A DNA stretch of 64,000 nt from Arcuatula senhousia (Eukaryota > Mollusca > Bivalvia > Mytilida > Mytilidae), in the NCBI GenBank assembly GCA_963971305.1, contig OZ020303.1:15435184-15499183 (forward strand). The letters are read 5' to 3'. The notes beneath the pieces are model-generated. The model saw only the letters and a list, made by a program, of their open reading frames with translations. It was not told where the DNA came from and did no database searches. This document shows positions 43,486 through 57,300 of the stretch, piece after piece (positions within the stretch are counted from its first letter, which is position 1; each line of letters starts with the position of its first letter). Both the position numbers and the translations under genes were made by a program.

Positions 43486-46400
43486 ATTCTTCTCCAATGA
43501 ACCGTTTACAGAACCAGGTTATCTGATAAAATAAAAAGTTATGAGGATTTGAACTTAGGGTAAATTATCCTGTCCCGTAATGAGATGCAAATTAGTGAAT
43601 ATTACATCACTAATGAGATCGACGAACACTGCTATAAACAAAATATCAATTCGCTTTTGTATTCTTTATCAATCATTGAATACTATCCCATACTTTTGAA
43701 CACTTAATAAATAAGTTGCGAGTAAAGCGACGAAAAAAAAAAACAGATCTGGAAAAGGAACTTTATTGCTTGTGTGTATTGATACTTCAATTAATAGGTT
43801 TTTTGTGAACCGCCGGAAAAAACCATCTGCTAGCTTACCGAAAGGCTATCGTAGCTATAGCCGTGGCTAATCGCTAGCGATTACCCTGGCTAAAAATATT
43901 GACAACATATCCGTGTTATGTAACATAGTAACATAATGCCCTTCATGGGTTCTTGATCTTATTCTTACGGACATTTTCTATATTGCGACACATTTACTTT
44001 TTTCAAAAAAGTAATATATCGAAACAGCGACACAGCGACAATTTGTTTTGTCAAAATAGCGACATTTACATGGATATTTTAAATTATGAAAAAGATGGCA
44101 AGTAATATGTAACACAAACAAGTAACACTAAGAAGACTGACCAATACATGACACAGACAACTAGATTTGTGGATAAAAAAAACTGACTTGACATAAAATG
44201 AATCTATGATATGGTATACACTTTTTTTTCAAAATTTACGAATGCAATTGCACGTTCAAATATATATGTACTTGAAACATTATCTTTGTTCCAAACTTTA
44301 ATTTTTTTTTTTAAATTTATATTTATGTAAAAAGGGGCAAAGTTAAGTTAAAAATACAATTAATTTTTTTTTTATATTAAATATTTAGTCTTTGCGCATT
44401 TTCTTTAATGTCTTCCTGTAAATCTTATGTGGCTGTTTTGGTGTTTGATTTCAAGAAAAATAAATTAAATGTATCGCTGTTTCGACTATTGAAATCAAAA
44501 ATCGCTGTTTTTATTGTCGCTATTTTAAAATGTCGCTAGTTTGATGAACCATGTTTAGGCATTATAACGGAGGTATAATAATAATATTCAACCCAGACCT
44601 GTTTGGCAACTCCTACATGTAAATGTATGTACCTAAAAATCGGGGACACTTGAGTTCAATCTCCTGTTTCAATGCTAATTGCAGTTTTTGTATTGTCTTG
44701 TGAAAATGATTTGTCCACCCTTTTGGTGAGGTCATATATGTCTTCTGTATGTGGTGGCGTTTGCGGATTTGTGATATTGGAATGTTGCGTTGGTACTCGA
44801 TCCTTTGCTTCTTATTTTTTTTATTTCTCGTTCAATACTGTTCTTCATGTTCTAGTTAACTGTGGCAAAATAAGTAATTTAGTAGGGAGTTTGTTTTTAT
44901 TAGACGCTATAAATAAATTTGGCCTGTTTTAATATATTCACTCAGAGTAACAATTGAATGACACAGCAAGGTCCTCTCTTTCACTACAATGTTCAGAAGT
45001 GTAAAAATTCTGATGACATCACGTTAACGTTTGCTTATAATTGTTTCAGTGTTTTGTACATAAAATTTTAAGGAAAAAACAACGTTAGATCAAAACCATA
45101 AGCATAAAATATAATAAGTGGAAACCCGAAGTTTGTGTTGGTTGACACAGAATACATATGTTTTTGCCCTTTAAACCAGTTGACTTTACATGCTAGGACA
45201 AGAGTTTAAGACGGGGTTTAAGATTAACTTTAAGATAACTTAAAACTTACAATATATGAGAGATGGATACGGATAAGATGAATTGAAGGATTGGTCAATC
45301 TTTTCATAAAAAAATAATAAAAAAAATTCTAACAATAGCCTGTTATTTAAAAAAAAAATGCACAGGGTAAAACAAATTAGCGGTAAATATGGCGTTTCAA
45401 AATGTTTAAGCTTGTAACAGTTGTCTTAAAATGATAGTTTTTTTTAGATTGGAGTGTTTTCATACGCATTAAGGATGAAAATCACAGCTACACGCAAGTT
45501 TAAGTGCACACTTTTTGTGGATTTTCTTCATTAATTTTCTCATATTCGAAAAAGCCAACTATGACAAAAAAAAAAGTGATTTCATAGAAAAAATAAAACA
45601 GTGAAGCGAAAGCTTAAGGTAACATTAATTGTTGTATAGTTGTAAATCAAAAGACAAAACTGTGGCAAAAAAGTGGTCTTTTACTTTGTCCGAGTGTATA
45701 TAAAGAAAACAGAGCGATCGTATTTTCAACTGAGTCTCTGGTCTTAAACTAAATTAGTTTAATTTGATTTATTAGAAATTAATGATGAATATTCTCAGTG
45801 GATGAAAGTTATTGTTGTTAAAACCATATTCTTTAAGAAGCCATATTGAATTTCTACAAATTAAGTATTCTTGAAAAGACTTACGAGTACTGCCTTTCTG
45901 TTCAAATAATTTATTCTAAATGATTTTCGTTTACTCATAAAATTGTCTTTAAGGGGTGGGGATTTTAACACTTTGCCCTAATTTTCAACTGCTTATTGGA
46001 TAAAGTCTGCGTCAATCAATTTTTATAAGAATTATTGCCTCCAGGTATATCCTTTTATCAGCAAAAGCAAACAAAAAGGTAAATTGTAAACGGGCTATAT
46101 TGGAACGCTCTCTCGCCATATGTTGCTATTTATTTAAGCAATAAAACTATAGGCCTGTGACTTAAATGTTTCTAGTACACGTTACGTATACTTATTATGT
46201 GTGAAGTACATGTTTATTGAAAAGGATTCGCAGTCATATATTCTATCTATTCGAGAGCCATACATGTACATGAGGTCTATTCAAAAAATAAAATGCTTAA
46301 AATTAATGAATTAATTAATAAATGTTTGTTTTTCTTCCTGTCGGTGATCTTTCATCCATTATCAGGACAGTAACACATTACAATAAATAAATAAAATTTT

Positions 46401-46534
46401 AATGTAAAACCAAGTTCTTGTATATAAATCAATGTAGTATTATAAAGAATAATACCGTACGTGCATAAGTGTAAAAACCTGACAAGGTTTTAGGGAAACA
46501 ATCAATGTCATTATCTGATTTCCATTTATCCACC
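43486..46534. other. No supportable gene; one diverged inverted repeat
   Basis: Around 43,980-44,540, AGCGACA/TGTCGCT motifs are arranged in inverted fashion (CAAAATAGCGACATTT against AATGTCGCTATTTT-like pieces), perhaps an old foldback. A short open frame at 44,672-44,932 is hydrophobic and has no recognised motif. The rest is AT-rich with nothing I can name. Confidence 0.4.
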
Positions 46535-46625
46535 GCCGCAACGCGGAGCGAGGACATACAAAAACTGTCCGTCCGTCCGTCCGTCCATCCATCCTTCCGT
46601 AACACTTTTTCTCTGTAACAGTTTT
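46535..46625. repeat. Fragment of a hairpin-ended repeat with CCGT run
   Basis: CCGCCGCAACGCGGAG, then GGACATAC and a run GTCCGTCCGTCCGTCCATCC, resemble the terminal parts of the GGGACATA-type repeats at 37-39.7 kb in the opposite orientation. The 400 bp that follow to 47,022 hold nothing else I recognise. Confidence 0.5.
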
Positions 46626-47022
46626 CTAAGCAACTGTTAATCATACGCTTGCCATATTTAGTATGCAGCTTCAGGTAGGGGTCCTGTATGGTGGGATGCG
46701 TTTTCAGGTCTGTCCCTCAACTTCCTCCTGTTAAACATAGATTTTTCCAGCTCAACGGGCCGGGGACCTAAAATCTGTTCTTTTAGATGTGCATGTACTA
46801 CTTATAATAACAAGGACAAGTATGTACTGTACATGTATGAATAATTTAGTGTAAAACAATTGTCCTTGTACAATAAGAAAAAAAATCAAGATGCTTTAGT
46901 TGCAACAGCAATTGTTAAGTGTAACTTTACATTGGAAAAATACAAATGATAAAATAAGGGAAAAACAATTTAATTAAGCAACCAGTTTAAATTAAAATCT
47001 AGACCGAAGAGCAATCAGTTTT

Positions 47023-48153
47023 TAGCTCACCTGGACCAAAGATCCATGTAAGCTATTGCCATCACTGGGCATCCGTCGTCGTCTGAAGTCGTCGTCATCT
47101 GTCGTCCGTTTACAATTTTCAAATGAAATGTGACTTAGTATGAATGATCCTCAGGGTGTCCTGCTCCAAATTTGTGTTTGGATTTTTGATACGTAAAAAA
47201 ACATGGCCGCTGTTACTAAAAATAGACCAGAGGTTCAGACTACTGTTTTTGGCTTGTAAATCAAACAGTATAAGAAATAGATGAAATCTGATGCCACCCT
47301 ACTGCTTCAGCATCAAATGTTCTACAAAAGTCACCATTTGGTCGAAGTTGTCAGATGATCCCTTATAGGGGTTACAGCCCCTTAAAGGTGAAAAATAGCC
47401 TTCGTTCATGTTTTTGGCTTATAGAATGAAAACTATTGCAGATAGAGAAAAGCTGTTGCTTGGTTTTAATGTTTAGCTCATTTAGCTTTACGAAAGCCTT
47501 CATAGGGTCAAAGTTGTCAGATGACCCCTTATAGGGGTTACGGCCAACAATAGTGTTTTGGCATATAGGATAAACTATAACAGATAGAGAAAAGCTGTTG
47601 CTTGCTTAAATGCTCAGCTCAATTAGCTCTACATAAGCCTTCACAGGGTCGAAGTTGTCAGACGACCCGTTATAGAGGTTACGGCTCCTAAAATATCATG
47701 TTCTTGGCCTACAGAATGAAAACTATTGCTGAAAGAGAAAAGCTGTTGCTTACTTAAATGTTCAGCTTATTTAGCGCTACAAAAGTTTCTGTAGGGTCGA
47801 AGTTGTTAGATGACCCCTTAGGGGTTACGTCCCCTTAAAGGTGAAAAATAGTGTTTTTGGCCTATAGAATAAAAACTATTGCAGATAGAGAAAAACTGTT
47901 GCTTGCTTAAACATTAAGCTCATTTAGCTCTACAAAAGTCTTCATAGGTTAGAAGTTGGCAGATGATCCCTTAAATGGGTTATGGTCCTTTAAAGGTGAT
48001 AAATAGTTTTTATTGCTTATTCAATTAAAACTTTTGCAGATAGAGAAAAGCTTTTACTTGCTTAAACATTCAGCTCCATTAGATCTACAAAAGTCTTCAT
48101 AGGGTTGGCATCAAGACCAGGTGAGCGATTCAGGCTCCTGGGAGCCTCTTGTT
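47023..48153 (-). repeat. Hairpin-ended repeat (GCTCACCTGA type), reverse copy
   Basis: Starts TAGCTCACCTGGACC and ends GGTGAGCGATTCAGGCTCC plus the hairpin GGCTCCTGGGAGCC. The body carries about five units of about 180 bp (CAGATAGAGAAAAGCTGTTG, TCAGATGACCCCTTATAGGG) that are unlike the body of the plus-strand copies. The ends are shared and the bodies differ. Confidence 0.75.
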
Positions 48154-48736
48154 TGACGCTCATCTTGCCAAAGGCCAGATGAGTTTATGCCATTACTATG
48201 CGTCCGTCGTCGTCCGTCAACAGTTAACAATTTCAAAAATCTTCCCTGAAACCACTAAACTAATTTAACTGAAACTTTGCAGGAATTATATATATTACTT
48301 ACTAATTTTATTCAGTCTAAAATCCATTACAGAGGATCTTCATCTATCAAATAGCATAACCAAATTAACCGTTTTATACCAGTTTTACTAGTTTTGGGTA
48401 TATGTATTTTGCACTATAGGATGACAATTATAGCAAATAGAGAAAACTGTTGCCTGCTTAAACGCTCTACAAAATCTCCAATGGGTGGAAGTCAGATGGA
48501 CCCTTATAGGGCATATCGCCTTTTTAAACGTTAATAAAGCGGTTTCCATGATTTCCCCCATAGAATAAAAGCTATTGCAGATATAGAAAAGCTGTAGCTT
48601 GTCTAAACCTTCAGCTTATTTTAAGCTCTACGAAAGTCTCTTTCTAATTTAAATTGTCAGATGACCCCATATAGAAAAGACCCTTATAGCCCTTAGGAAC
48701 AAGTGAGAAAGTCAGGCTCCCGGAAGCCACTTGTTT
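48154..48736 (-). repeat. Second hairpin-ended repeat, tandem with the previous
   Basis: Begins GACGCTCATCTTGCC and ends CAGGCTCCCGGAAGCCACTTG. Contains AGATAGAGAAAACTGTTGCC-like and CAGATGACCCCATATAG blocks related to the neighbouring element, but fewer units. No coding sequence. Confidence 0.6.
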
Positions 48737-49490
48737 ATATTTATTACATGTATAAGCATATTTCACAGATAAAATAATAATGAACCAAGAATGATATGTT
48801 CGTAGTGATATACTTTTTGAAACAATAATTACAGTTTAAATATAGGAAAAGGAATAAGAATAAGAATACGAATAAGTAATATTTTCAACTAGAAATAAGG
48901 AATAACAAAATAAGGTATAAAATAAGCAGCAAAGTTCCCTGTCTAAAATATCAATATCGAATATGTTACAAAATGTACCAGTTCTCACTTCCTTATCGGA
49001 TATTCGTTAGAGGCATATCTTAAAACAAGGAGCGAAATGTGGAATGTCGAATACGTAACCATTTCCTATTTCAAAATCTGAATGTCCAATAAGTGACTGG
49101 TTCCTTATTTGATATTCATCAGAGGCATATCTTAAACATGGACTAAAATGTGGAACCAGTTCATTCTGGAATAAGGAAATCAGGAAGAGCGTGAGTTTAA
49201 ATATGAAACCGATAACTTTAACTAAATTAAAATGTAGACCAAACAGTAATCCGTTCATGAACGCATGTTAAAAGCATATTTATATATGATATAGGATATC
49301 AAGGGATTAGATTAGATTCTATTTTATTCCTTGAGGATATTCATTCACATATGATATTAATAGGATACGGGCTTTTTGAGTCATATTACTGGGACATGAG
49401 ATATGTACACCCATTTTATGTACAGGGATATGAGATATTGGGAAATCACTTTCCGGACACCGGACATTTGATGAATATTTGTCTTAAAAT
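48737..49490. other. No gene; short diverged tandem duplication
   Basis: GATATTCGTTAGAGGCATATCTTAAA-like sequence at about 49,000 recurs near 49,121, a diverged duplication of about 118 bp. An open frame at 49,351-49,551 has no recognised motif and runs into the hairpin at 49,491. Confidence 0.45.
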
Positions 49491-49538
49491 GCAAGAGGCC
49501 TCGGGTAAGCGCTTGCCCCAGCTTGGAGGCCTCCTTGC
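49491..49538. repeat. GC-rich hairpin
   Basis: GCAAGAGGCCT at 49,491 pairs with AGGCCTCCTTGC ending at 49,538 with one bulge; the loop contains AGCGCTTGCCCC. It is of the same general kind as the terminal hairpins of the repeats at 36-40 kb, here without a recognised body. Confidence 0.6.
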
Positions 49539-49956
49539 GACTTTAAAATGATGAAGAACGGAAATTAAAAAGCGTTACTATGTAGGTCAGTTTCAACTTT
49601 GTAACGAAATATATCTTATTTATGCAGTTATATGTTCCTTTTTGGTTTGTTTTAATCAATTTACTGCATACCCGGTAACTATTTTTATTAAACGAGAACT
49701 GCGGCTTTGAAGTGGTTTTGACCCACTATCTCTGATTTCTCAGTGTTTCACATTAAACTATCAATGCTCATTACAATTCACTGTTTTAATCTTTAAATCT
49801 ATTTTCCAATTAGTCAAGCAGATGCAAATGTGTTATCTTTATGGTATAATAATTTGAAAAATGTACACTTTTAACAGGTGAACATCAATATTGGGACATT
49901 TTTTTTTCAAGATGACCACCATCTCTATCTTAATCTTAAACAAGTATTTTAAGAAA

Positions 49957-50130
49957 GAAGCAGAGGTACCAAAGGGTAACCGAATGTCAAAAGTCCGAAA
50001 GAGCAGAGACAAAACCAGTAAACACCAACAAGAACAGGACAAACACAGACAACATGTAAAACATGGAAACACAAAACAACTGAATATCAATCTACAGCGA
50101 GAACTCAAGTCGTAACGAGAGTGTACTTCA
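49957..50130 (-). mobile_element. Penelope-like retroelement 3' end, copy D
   Basis: GAAAGAAGCAGAGGTACC at the edge, then ACCAACAAGAACAGGAC and ACATGTAAAACATGGAAAC, is nearly identical to copy E at 50,738. It is 5'-truncated at about 50,128, so only about 170 bp of the 3' end remain. Confidence 0.75.
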
Positions 50131-50737
50131 AACGATAATTCTTGAACCCAGATGTTGAATATTGTATACTGAACATACAGAATATCCAAAGCTGGGACAA
50201 ATAAAACAATTACAAAGAACCGATAAAACACATTTAAAGTTATCTCAAAGCGGGGACAATATTAAAAAAATATAGAACTCAAGTTGATATTTTAACAGAA
50301 GACATCTAGCTTAAATTGTTTGGGACTCCTGTCATGGTTACAGCATGCAATTAAATACTTGCACTGATCTGGTGACACATAGGGACTAGCTAAACATATG
50401 TACTTCATACGAAAACCAACCCCTACAGTAGGTACAGATAAAAGTGTTACGCAAAACTATATATTTTTACATTCAAAATGTCTAATTCGGCTGGGAAAAC
50501 AGGAAATATAACCATGAAAGTAAAAGCACGGTACAATTTGACTCATCGTCTTTAAGTAGTACACCAAATTTCAAACCAATCCGTTCAGTAGAAGCATTGT
50601 AGAAGGCAACAGAGAAACATGTTTGTACCGGAAGGAGAAACGATAGACGAACACGGATTGCAATAAAGCACACTGTCTTACAAGTACGTGGTATAATATC
50701 ACGTTATCAATTATAACAAAACTATTTTGTAATCAAC

Positions 50738-51215
50738 GTGAAAGAAGCAGAGGTACCAATGGGGTATCCGAATGTCAAAAGTCCGAAAGAGCAGAGACAA
50801 AACCAGTAAACACCAACAAGAACAGGACAAACACAGACAACATGTAAAACATGGAAACACAAAACAACTGAATATCAATCAACAACGCGAACTCCAGTCG
50901 AAACAAGAGTGAACTCAGGTGCTCCGGAAGAGTAAGCAGTTCCTGCTTGCTATAGCACACCCGTCGCGTTGCCAATAGTCCATTCAGCGTGTCAAATCCG
51001 GTAAAGGAAGACAAATCAACACCCTATGACAAACCAACATCTGCACTCATTTGAGAGATCGAAATCCCATTTTTGTCTACAAGTGCATGATGTCTTCCGT
51101 AAAATTTCTTGAGTGAAGACAGCAATCGAGGAGCAACATAACCCTGTGTGAGGAATTTTTGTGTCAGACGTGTCGCTCTGCCAAGGAAATCGATGTAAGT
51201 CCCGCACGCTGAAAA
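50738..51215 (-). pseudogene. Penelope-like retroelement 3' end, copy E
   Basis: Minus-strand reading gives the C-terminus of the RT protein as in fragment A: TQGYVAPRLLSSLKKFYGRH, then ISQMSADVGLS and a stop, then about 300 bp of 3' tail ending at GGTACCTCTGCTTCTTTC. This stretch is open in one frame. It is 5'-truncated at about 51,215. It confirms the C-terminal sequence shared with fragment A. Confidence 0.8.
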
Positions 51216-51361
51216 CTACTGAAAACAAATCCACAACTTTCTGGTAGACATCATATACATGTATGTTCAACGTGGACATTCCTGTGAATTGTGGCACTGC
51301 TTGCAGATTTGTTTCTCTACGTTCACTTCTAAACAATAGATTCGTAGAATTGATTTCTCTT

Positions 51362-54300
51362 TATTGATATTGAACTGATATCTGTTTCAATATTGAAGTA
51401 AGAAAAATTTTGAATGTTGAACATTGAAACAAAATCTGTTTCAATATTGAAGTAAGAAAAATTTTGAATGTTGAACATTGAAACAAAATCTGTTTCAATA
51501 TTGAAGTAAGAAAAATTTTGAATGTTGAATGTTGAAACAAAATCTGTTTCAATATTGAAGTAAGAAAAAATTTGAATGTTGAATGTTGAAACAAAATCTG
51601 TTTCAATATTGAAGTAAAAAAATTTTGAATGTTGAACGTTGAAACAAAATCTGTTTCAATATTGAAGTAAGAAAAATTTTGAATGTTGAATGTTGAAACA
51701 AAATCTGTTTCAATATTGAAGTAAAAAAAATTTGAATGTTGAACGTTGAATCAAAATCTGTTTCAATATTGAAGTAAGAAAAATTTTGAATGTTGAATGT
51801 TGAAACAAAATCTGTTTCAATATTGAACTAAGAAAAATTTTGAATGTTGAATGTTGAAACAGAATCTGTTTCAATATTGAAGTAAGAAAAATTTTGAATG
51901 TTGAATGTTGAAACAAAATCTGTTTCAATATTGAAGTAAAAAAATTTTGAATGTTGAATGTTGAAACAAAATCTGTTTCAATATTGAAGTAAAAAAATTT
52001 TGAATGTTGAACGTTGAAACAAAATCTGTTTCAATATTGAAGTAAGAAAAATTTTGAATGTTAAATGTTGAAACAAAATCTGTTTCAATATTGAAGTAAA
52101 AAAATTTTGAATGTTGAATGTTGAAACAAAATCTGTTTCAATATTGAAGTAAAAAAATTTTGAATGTTGAATGTTGAAACAAAATCTGTTTAAATATTGA
52201 AGTAGAAAAATTTTGAATGTTGAATGTTGAAACAAAATCTGTTTCAATATTGAAGTAAAAAAATTTTGAATGTTGAACGTTGAAACAAAATCTGTTTCAA
52301 TATTGAAGTAAGAAAAATTTTGAATGTTGAATGCTGAAACAAAATCTGTTTCAATATTGAAGTAAAAAAATTTTGAATGCTGAACGTTGAATCAAAATCT
52401 GTTTCAATATTGAAGTAAGAAAAATTTTGAATGTTGAATGTTGAAACAAAATCTGTTTCAATATTGAAGTAAGAAAAATTTTGAATGTTGAATGTTGAAA
52501 CAGAATCTGTTTCAATATTGAAGTAAGAAAAATTTTGAATGTTGAATGTTGAAACAAAATCTGTTTCAATATTGAAGTAAAAAAATTTGAATGTTGAATG
52601 TTGAAACAAAATCTGTTTCAATATTGAAGTAAAAAAATTTTGAATGTTGAATGTTGAAACAAAATCTGTTTCAATATTGAAGTAAGAAAAAAATTTGAAT
52701 GTTGAATGTTGAAACAGAATCTGTTTCAATATTGAAGTAAGAAAAATTTTGAATGTTGAATGTTGAAACAAAATCTGTTTCAATATTGAAGTAAAAAAAA
52801 TTTGAATGTTGAATGTTGAAACAAAATCTGTTTCAATATTGAAGTAAAAAAATTTTGAATGTTGAACGTTGAAACAAAATCTGTTTCAATATTGAACTAA
52901 GAAAATTTTGAATGTTGAATGTTGAAACAAAATCTGTTTCAATATTGAAGTAAGAAAAAATTTGAATGTTGAATGTTGAAACAAAATCTGTTTCAATATT
53001 GAAGTAAAAAAATTTTGAATGTTGAACGTTGAAACAAAATCTGTTTCAATATTGAACTTAGAAAAATTTTGAATGTTGAAGGTTGAAACAAAATCTGTTT
53101 CAATATTAAAGTAAAAAAATTTTGAATGTTGAACGTTGAAACAAAATCTGTTTCAATATTGAAGTAAGAAAAATTTTGAATGTTGAATGTTGAAACAAAA
53201 TCTGTTTCAATATTGAAGTAAAAAAATTTTGAATGTTGAACGTTGAAACAAAATCTGTTTCAATATTGAAGTAAGAAAAAATTTGAATGTTGAATGTTGA
53301 AACAAAATCTGTTTCAATATTGAAGTAAGAAAAATTTTGAATGTTGAATGTTGAAACAGAATCTGTTTCAATATTGAAGTAAGAAAAATTTTGAATGTTG
53401 AATGTTGAAACAAAATCTGTTTCAATATTGAAGTAAAAAAATTTTGAATGTTGAATGTTGAAACAAAATCTGTTTCAATATTGAAGTAAAAAAATTTTGA
53501 ATGTTGAATGTTGAAACAAAATCTGTTTCAATATTGAAGTAAGAAAAATTTTGAATGTTGAATGTTGAAACAGAATCTGTTTCAATATTGAAGTAAGAAA
53601 TATTTTGAATGTTGAATGTTGAAACAAAATCTGTTTCAATATTGAAGTAAAAAAAATTTGAATGTTGAATGTTGAAACAAAATCTGTTTCAATATTGAAG
53701 TAAAAAAATTTTGAATGTTGAACGTTGAAACAAAATCTGTTTCAATATTGAACTAAGAAAATTTTGAATGTTGAATGTTGAAACAAAATCTGTTTCAATA
53801 TTGAAGTAAGAAAAAATTTGAATGTTGAATGTTGAAACAAAATCTGTTTCAATATTGAAGTAAAAAAATTTTGAATGTTGAACGTTGAAACAAAATCTGT
53901 TTCAATATTGAAGTAAGAAAAATTTTGAATGTTGAATGTTGAAACAAAATCTGTTTCAATATTGAAGTAAAAAAATTTTGAATGTTGAACGTTGAAACAA
54001 AATCTGTTTCAATATTGAACTTAGAAAAATTTTGAATGTTGAACGTTGAAACAAAATCTGTTTCAATATTGAAGTAAGAAAAATTTTGAATGTTGAATGT
54101 TGAAACAAAATCTGTTTCAATATTGAAGTAAAAAAATTTTGAATGTTGAACGTTGAAACAAAATCTGTTTCAATATTGAACTTAGAAAAATTTTGAATGT
54201 TGAAGGTTGAAACAAAATCTGTTTCAATATTGAAGTAAAAAAATTTTGAATGTTGAATGTTGAAACAAAATCTGTTTCAATATTGAACTAAGAAAATTTT

Positions 54301-57300
54301 GAATGTTGAATGTTGAAACAAAATCTGTTTCAATATTGAAGTAAGAAAAAATTTGAATGTTGAATGTTGAAACAAAATCTGTTTCAATATTGAAGTAAAA
54401 AAATTTTGAATGTTGAACGTTGAAACAAAATCTGTTTCAATATTGAACTTAGAAAAATTTTGAATGTTGAAGGTTGAAACAAAATCTGTTTCAATATTGA
54501 AGTAAAAAAATTTTGAATGTTGAATGTTGAAACAAAATCTGTTTCAATATTGAAGTAAAAAAAATTTTGAATGTTGAATGTTGAAACAGAATCTGTTTCA
54601 ATATTGAAGTAAGAAAAATTTTGAATGTTGAATGTTGAAACAAAATCTGTTTCAATATTGAAGTAAAAAAATTTTGAATGTTGAATGTTGAAACAAAATC
54701 TGTTTCAATATTGAAGTAAAAAAAATTTTGAATGTTGAATGTTGAAACAGAATCTGTTTCAATATTGAAGTAAGAAAAATTTTGAATGTTGAATGTTGAA
54801 ACAAAATCTGTTTCAATATTGAAGTAAGAAAAATTTTGAATGTTGAACGTTGAAACAAAATCTGTTTCAATATTGAAGTAAGAAAAATTTTGAATGTTGA
54901 ATGTTGAAACAAAATCTGTTTCAATATTGAAGTAAGAAAAATTTTGAATGTTGAATGTTGAAACAGAATCTGTTTCAATATTGAAGTAAGAAAAATTTTG
55001 AATGTTGAATGTTGAAACAAAATCTGTTTCAATATTAAAGTAAAAAAATTTTGAATGTTGAACGTTGAAACAAAATCTGTTTCAATATTGAAGTAAGAAA
55101 AATTTTGAATGTTGAATGTTGAAACAAAATCTGTTTCAATATTGAAGTAAAAAAATTTTGAATGTTGAACGTTGAAACAAAATCTGTTTCAATATTGAAG
55201 TAAGAAAAAATTTGAATGTTGAATGTTGAAACAAAATCTGTTTCAATATTGAAGTAAGAAAAATTTTGAATGTTGAATGTTGAAACAGAATCTGTTTCAA
55301 TATTGAAGTAAGAAAAATTTTGAATGTTGAATGTTGAAACAAAATCTGTTTCAATATTGAAGTAAAAAAATTTTGAATGTTGAATGTTGAAACAAAATCT
55401 GTTTCAATATTGAAGTAAAAAAATTTTGAATGTTGAATGTTGAAACAAAATCTGTTTCAATATTGAAGTAAGAAAAATTTTGAATGTTGAATGTTGAAAC
55501 AGAATCTGTTTCAATATTGAAGTAAGAAATATTTTGAATGTTGAATGTTGAAACAAAATCTGTTTCAATATTGAAGTAAAAAAAATTTGAATGTTGAATG
55601 TTGAAACAAAATCTGTTTCAATATTGAAGTAAAAAAATTTTGAATGTTGAACGTTGAAACAAAATCTGTTTCAATATTGAACTAAGAAAATTTTGAATGT
55701 TGAATGTTGAAACAAAATCTGTTTCAATATTGAAGTAAGAAAAAATTTGAATGTTGAATGTTGAAACAAAATCTGTTTCAATATTGAAGTAAAAAAATTT
55801 TGAATGTTGAACGTTGAAACAAAATCTGTTTCAATATTGAAGTAAGAAAAATTTTGAATGTTGAATGTTGAAACAAAATCTGTTTCAATATTGAAGTAAA
55901 AAAATTTTGAATGTTGAACGTTGAAACAAAATCTGTTTCAATATTGAACTTAGAAAAATTTTGAATGTTGAACGTTGAAACAAAATCTGTTTCAATATTG
56001 AAGTAAGAAAAATTTTGAATGTTGAATGTTGAAACAAAATCTGTTTCAATATTGAAGTAAAAAAATTTTGAATGTTGAACGTTGAAACAAAATCTGTTTC
56101 AATATTGAAGTAAGAAAAATTTTGAATGTTTAATGTTGAAACAAAATCTGTTTCAATATTGAAGTAAGAAAAATTTTGAATGTTGAATGTTGAAACAGAA
56201 TCTGTTTCAATATTGAAGTAAGAAAAATTTTGAATGTTGAATGTTGAAACAGAATCTGTTTCAATATTGAAGTAAAAAAATTTTGAATGTTGAATGTTGA
56301 AACAAAATCTGTTTCAATATTGAACTTAGAAAAATTTTGAATGTTGAACGTTGAAACAAAATCTGTTTCAATATTGAACTTAGAAAAATTTTGAATGTTG
56401 AACGTTGAAACAAAATCTGTTTCAATATTGAAGTAAGAAAAATTTTGAATGTTGAATGTTGAAACAAAATCTGTTTCAATATTGAAGTAAAAAAATTTTG
56501 AATGTTGAACGTTGAAACAAAATCTGTTTCAATATTGAAGTAAGAAAAATTTTGAATGTTTAATGTTGAAACAAAATCTGTTTCAATATTGAAGTAAGAA
56601 AAATTTTGAATGTTGAATGTTGAAACAGAATCTGTTTCAATATTGAAGTAAGAAAAATTTTGAATGTTGAATGTTGAAACAAAATCTGTTTCAATATTGA
56701 AGTAAAAAAAATTTGAATGTTGAATGTTGAAACAAAATCTGTTTCAATATTGAAGTAAAAAAATTTTGAATGTTGAACGTTGAAACAAAATCTGTTTCAA
56801 TATTGAACTAAGAAAATTTTGAATGTTGAATGTTGAAACAAAATCTGTTTCAATATTGAAGTAAGAAAAAATTTGAATGTTGAATGTTGAAACAAAATCT
56901 GTTTCAATATTGAAGTAAAAAAATTTTGAATGTTGAACGTTGAAACAAAATCTGTTTCAATATTGAAGTAAGAAAAATTTTGAATGTTGAATGTTGAAAC
57001 AAAATCTGTTTCAATATTGAAGTAAAAAAATTTTGAATGTTGAACGTTGAAACAAAATCTGTTTCAATATTGAACTTAGAAAAATTTTGAATGTTGAACG
57101 TTGAAACAAAATCTGTTTCAATATTGAAGTAAGAAAAATTTTGAATGTTGAATGTTGAAACAAAATCTGTTTCAATATTGAAGTAAAAAAATTTTGAATG
57201 TTGAACGTTGAAACAAAATCTGTTTCAATATTGAAGTAAGAAAAATTTTGAATGTTTAATGTTGAAACAAAATCTGTTTCAATATTGAAGTAAGAAAAAT

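Noticed and set aside
49351..49551. 66-codon ORF with aromatic-rich sequence
   Set aside because: No recognised motif or splice context, and it runs into a hairpin. Chance is likely.
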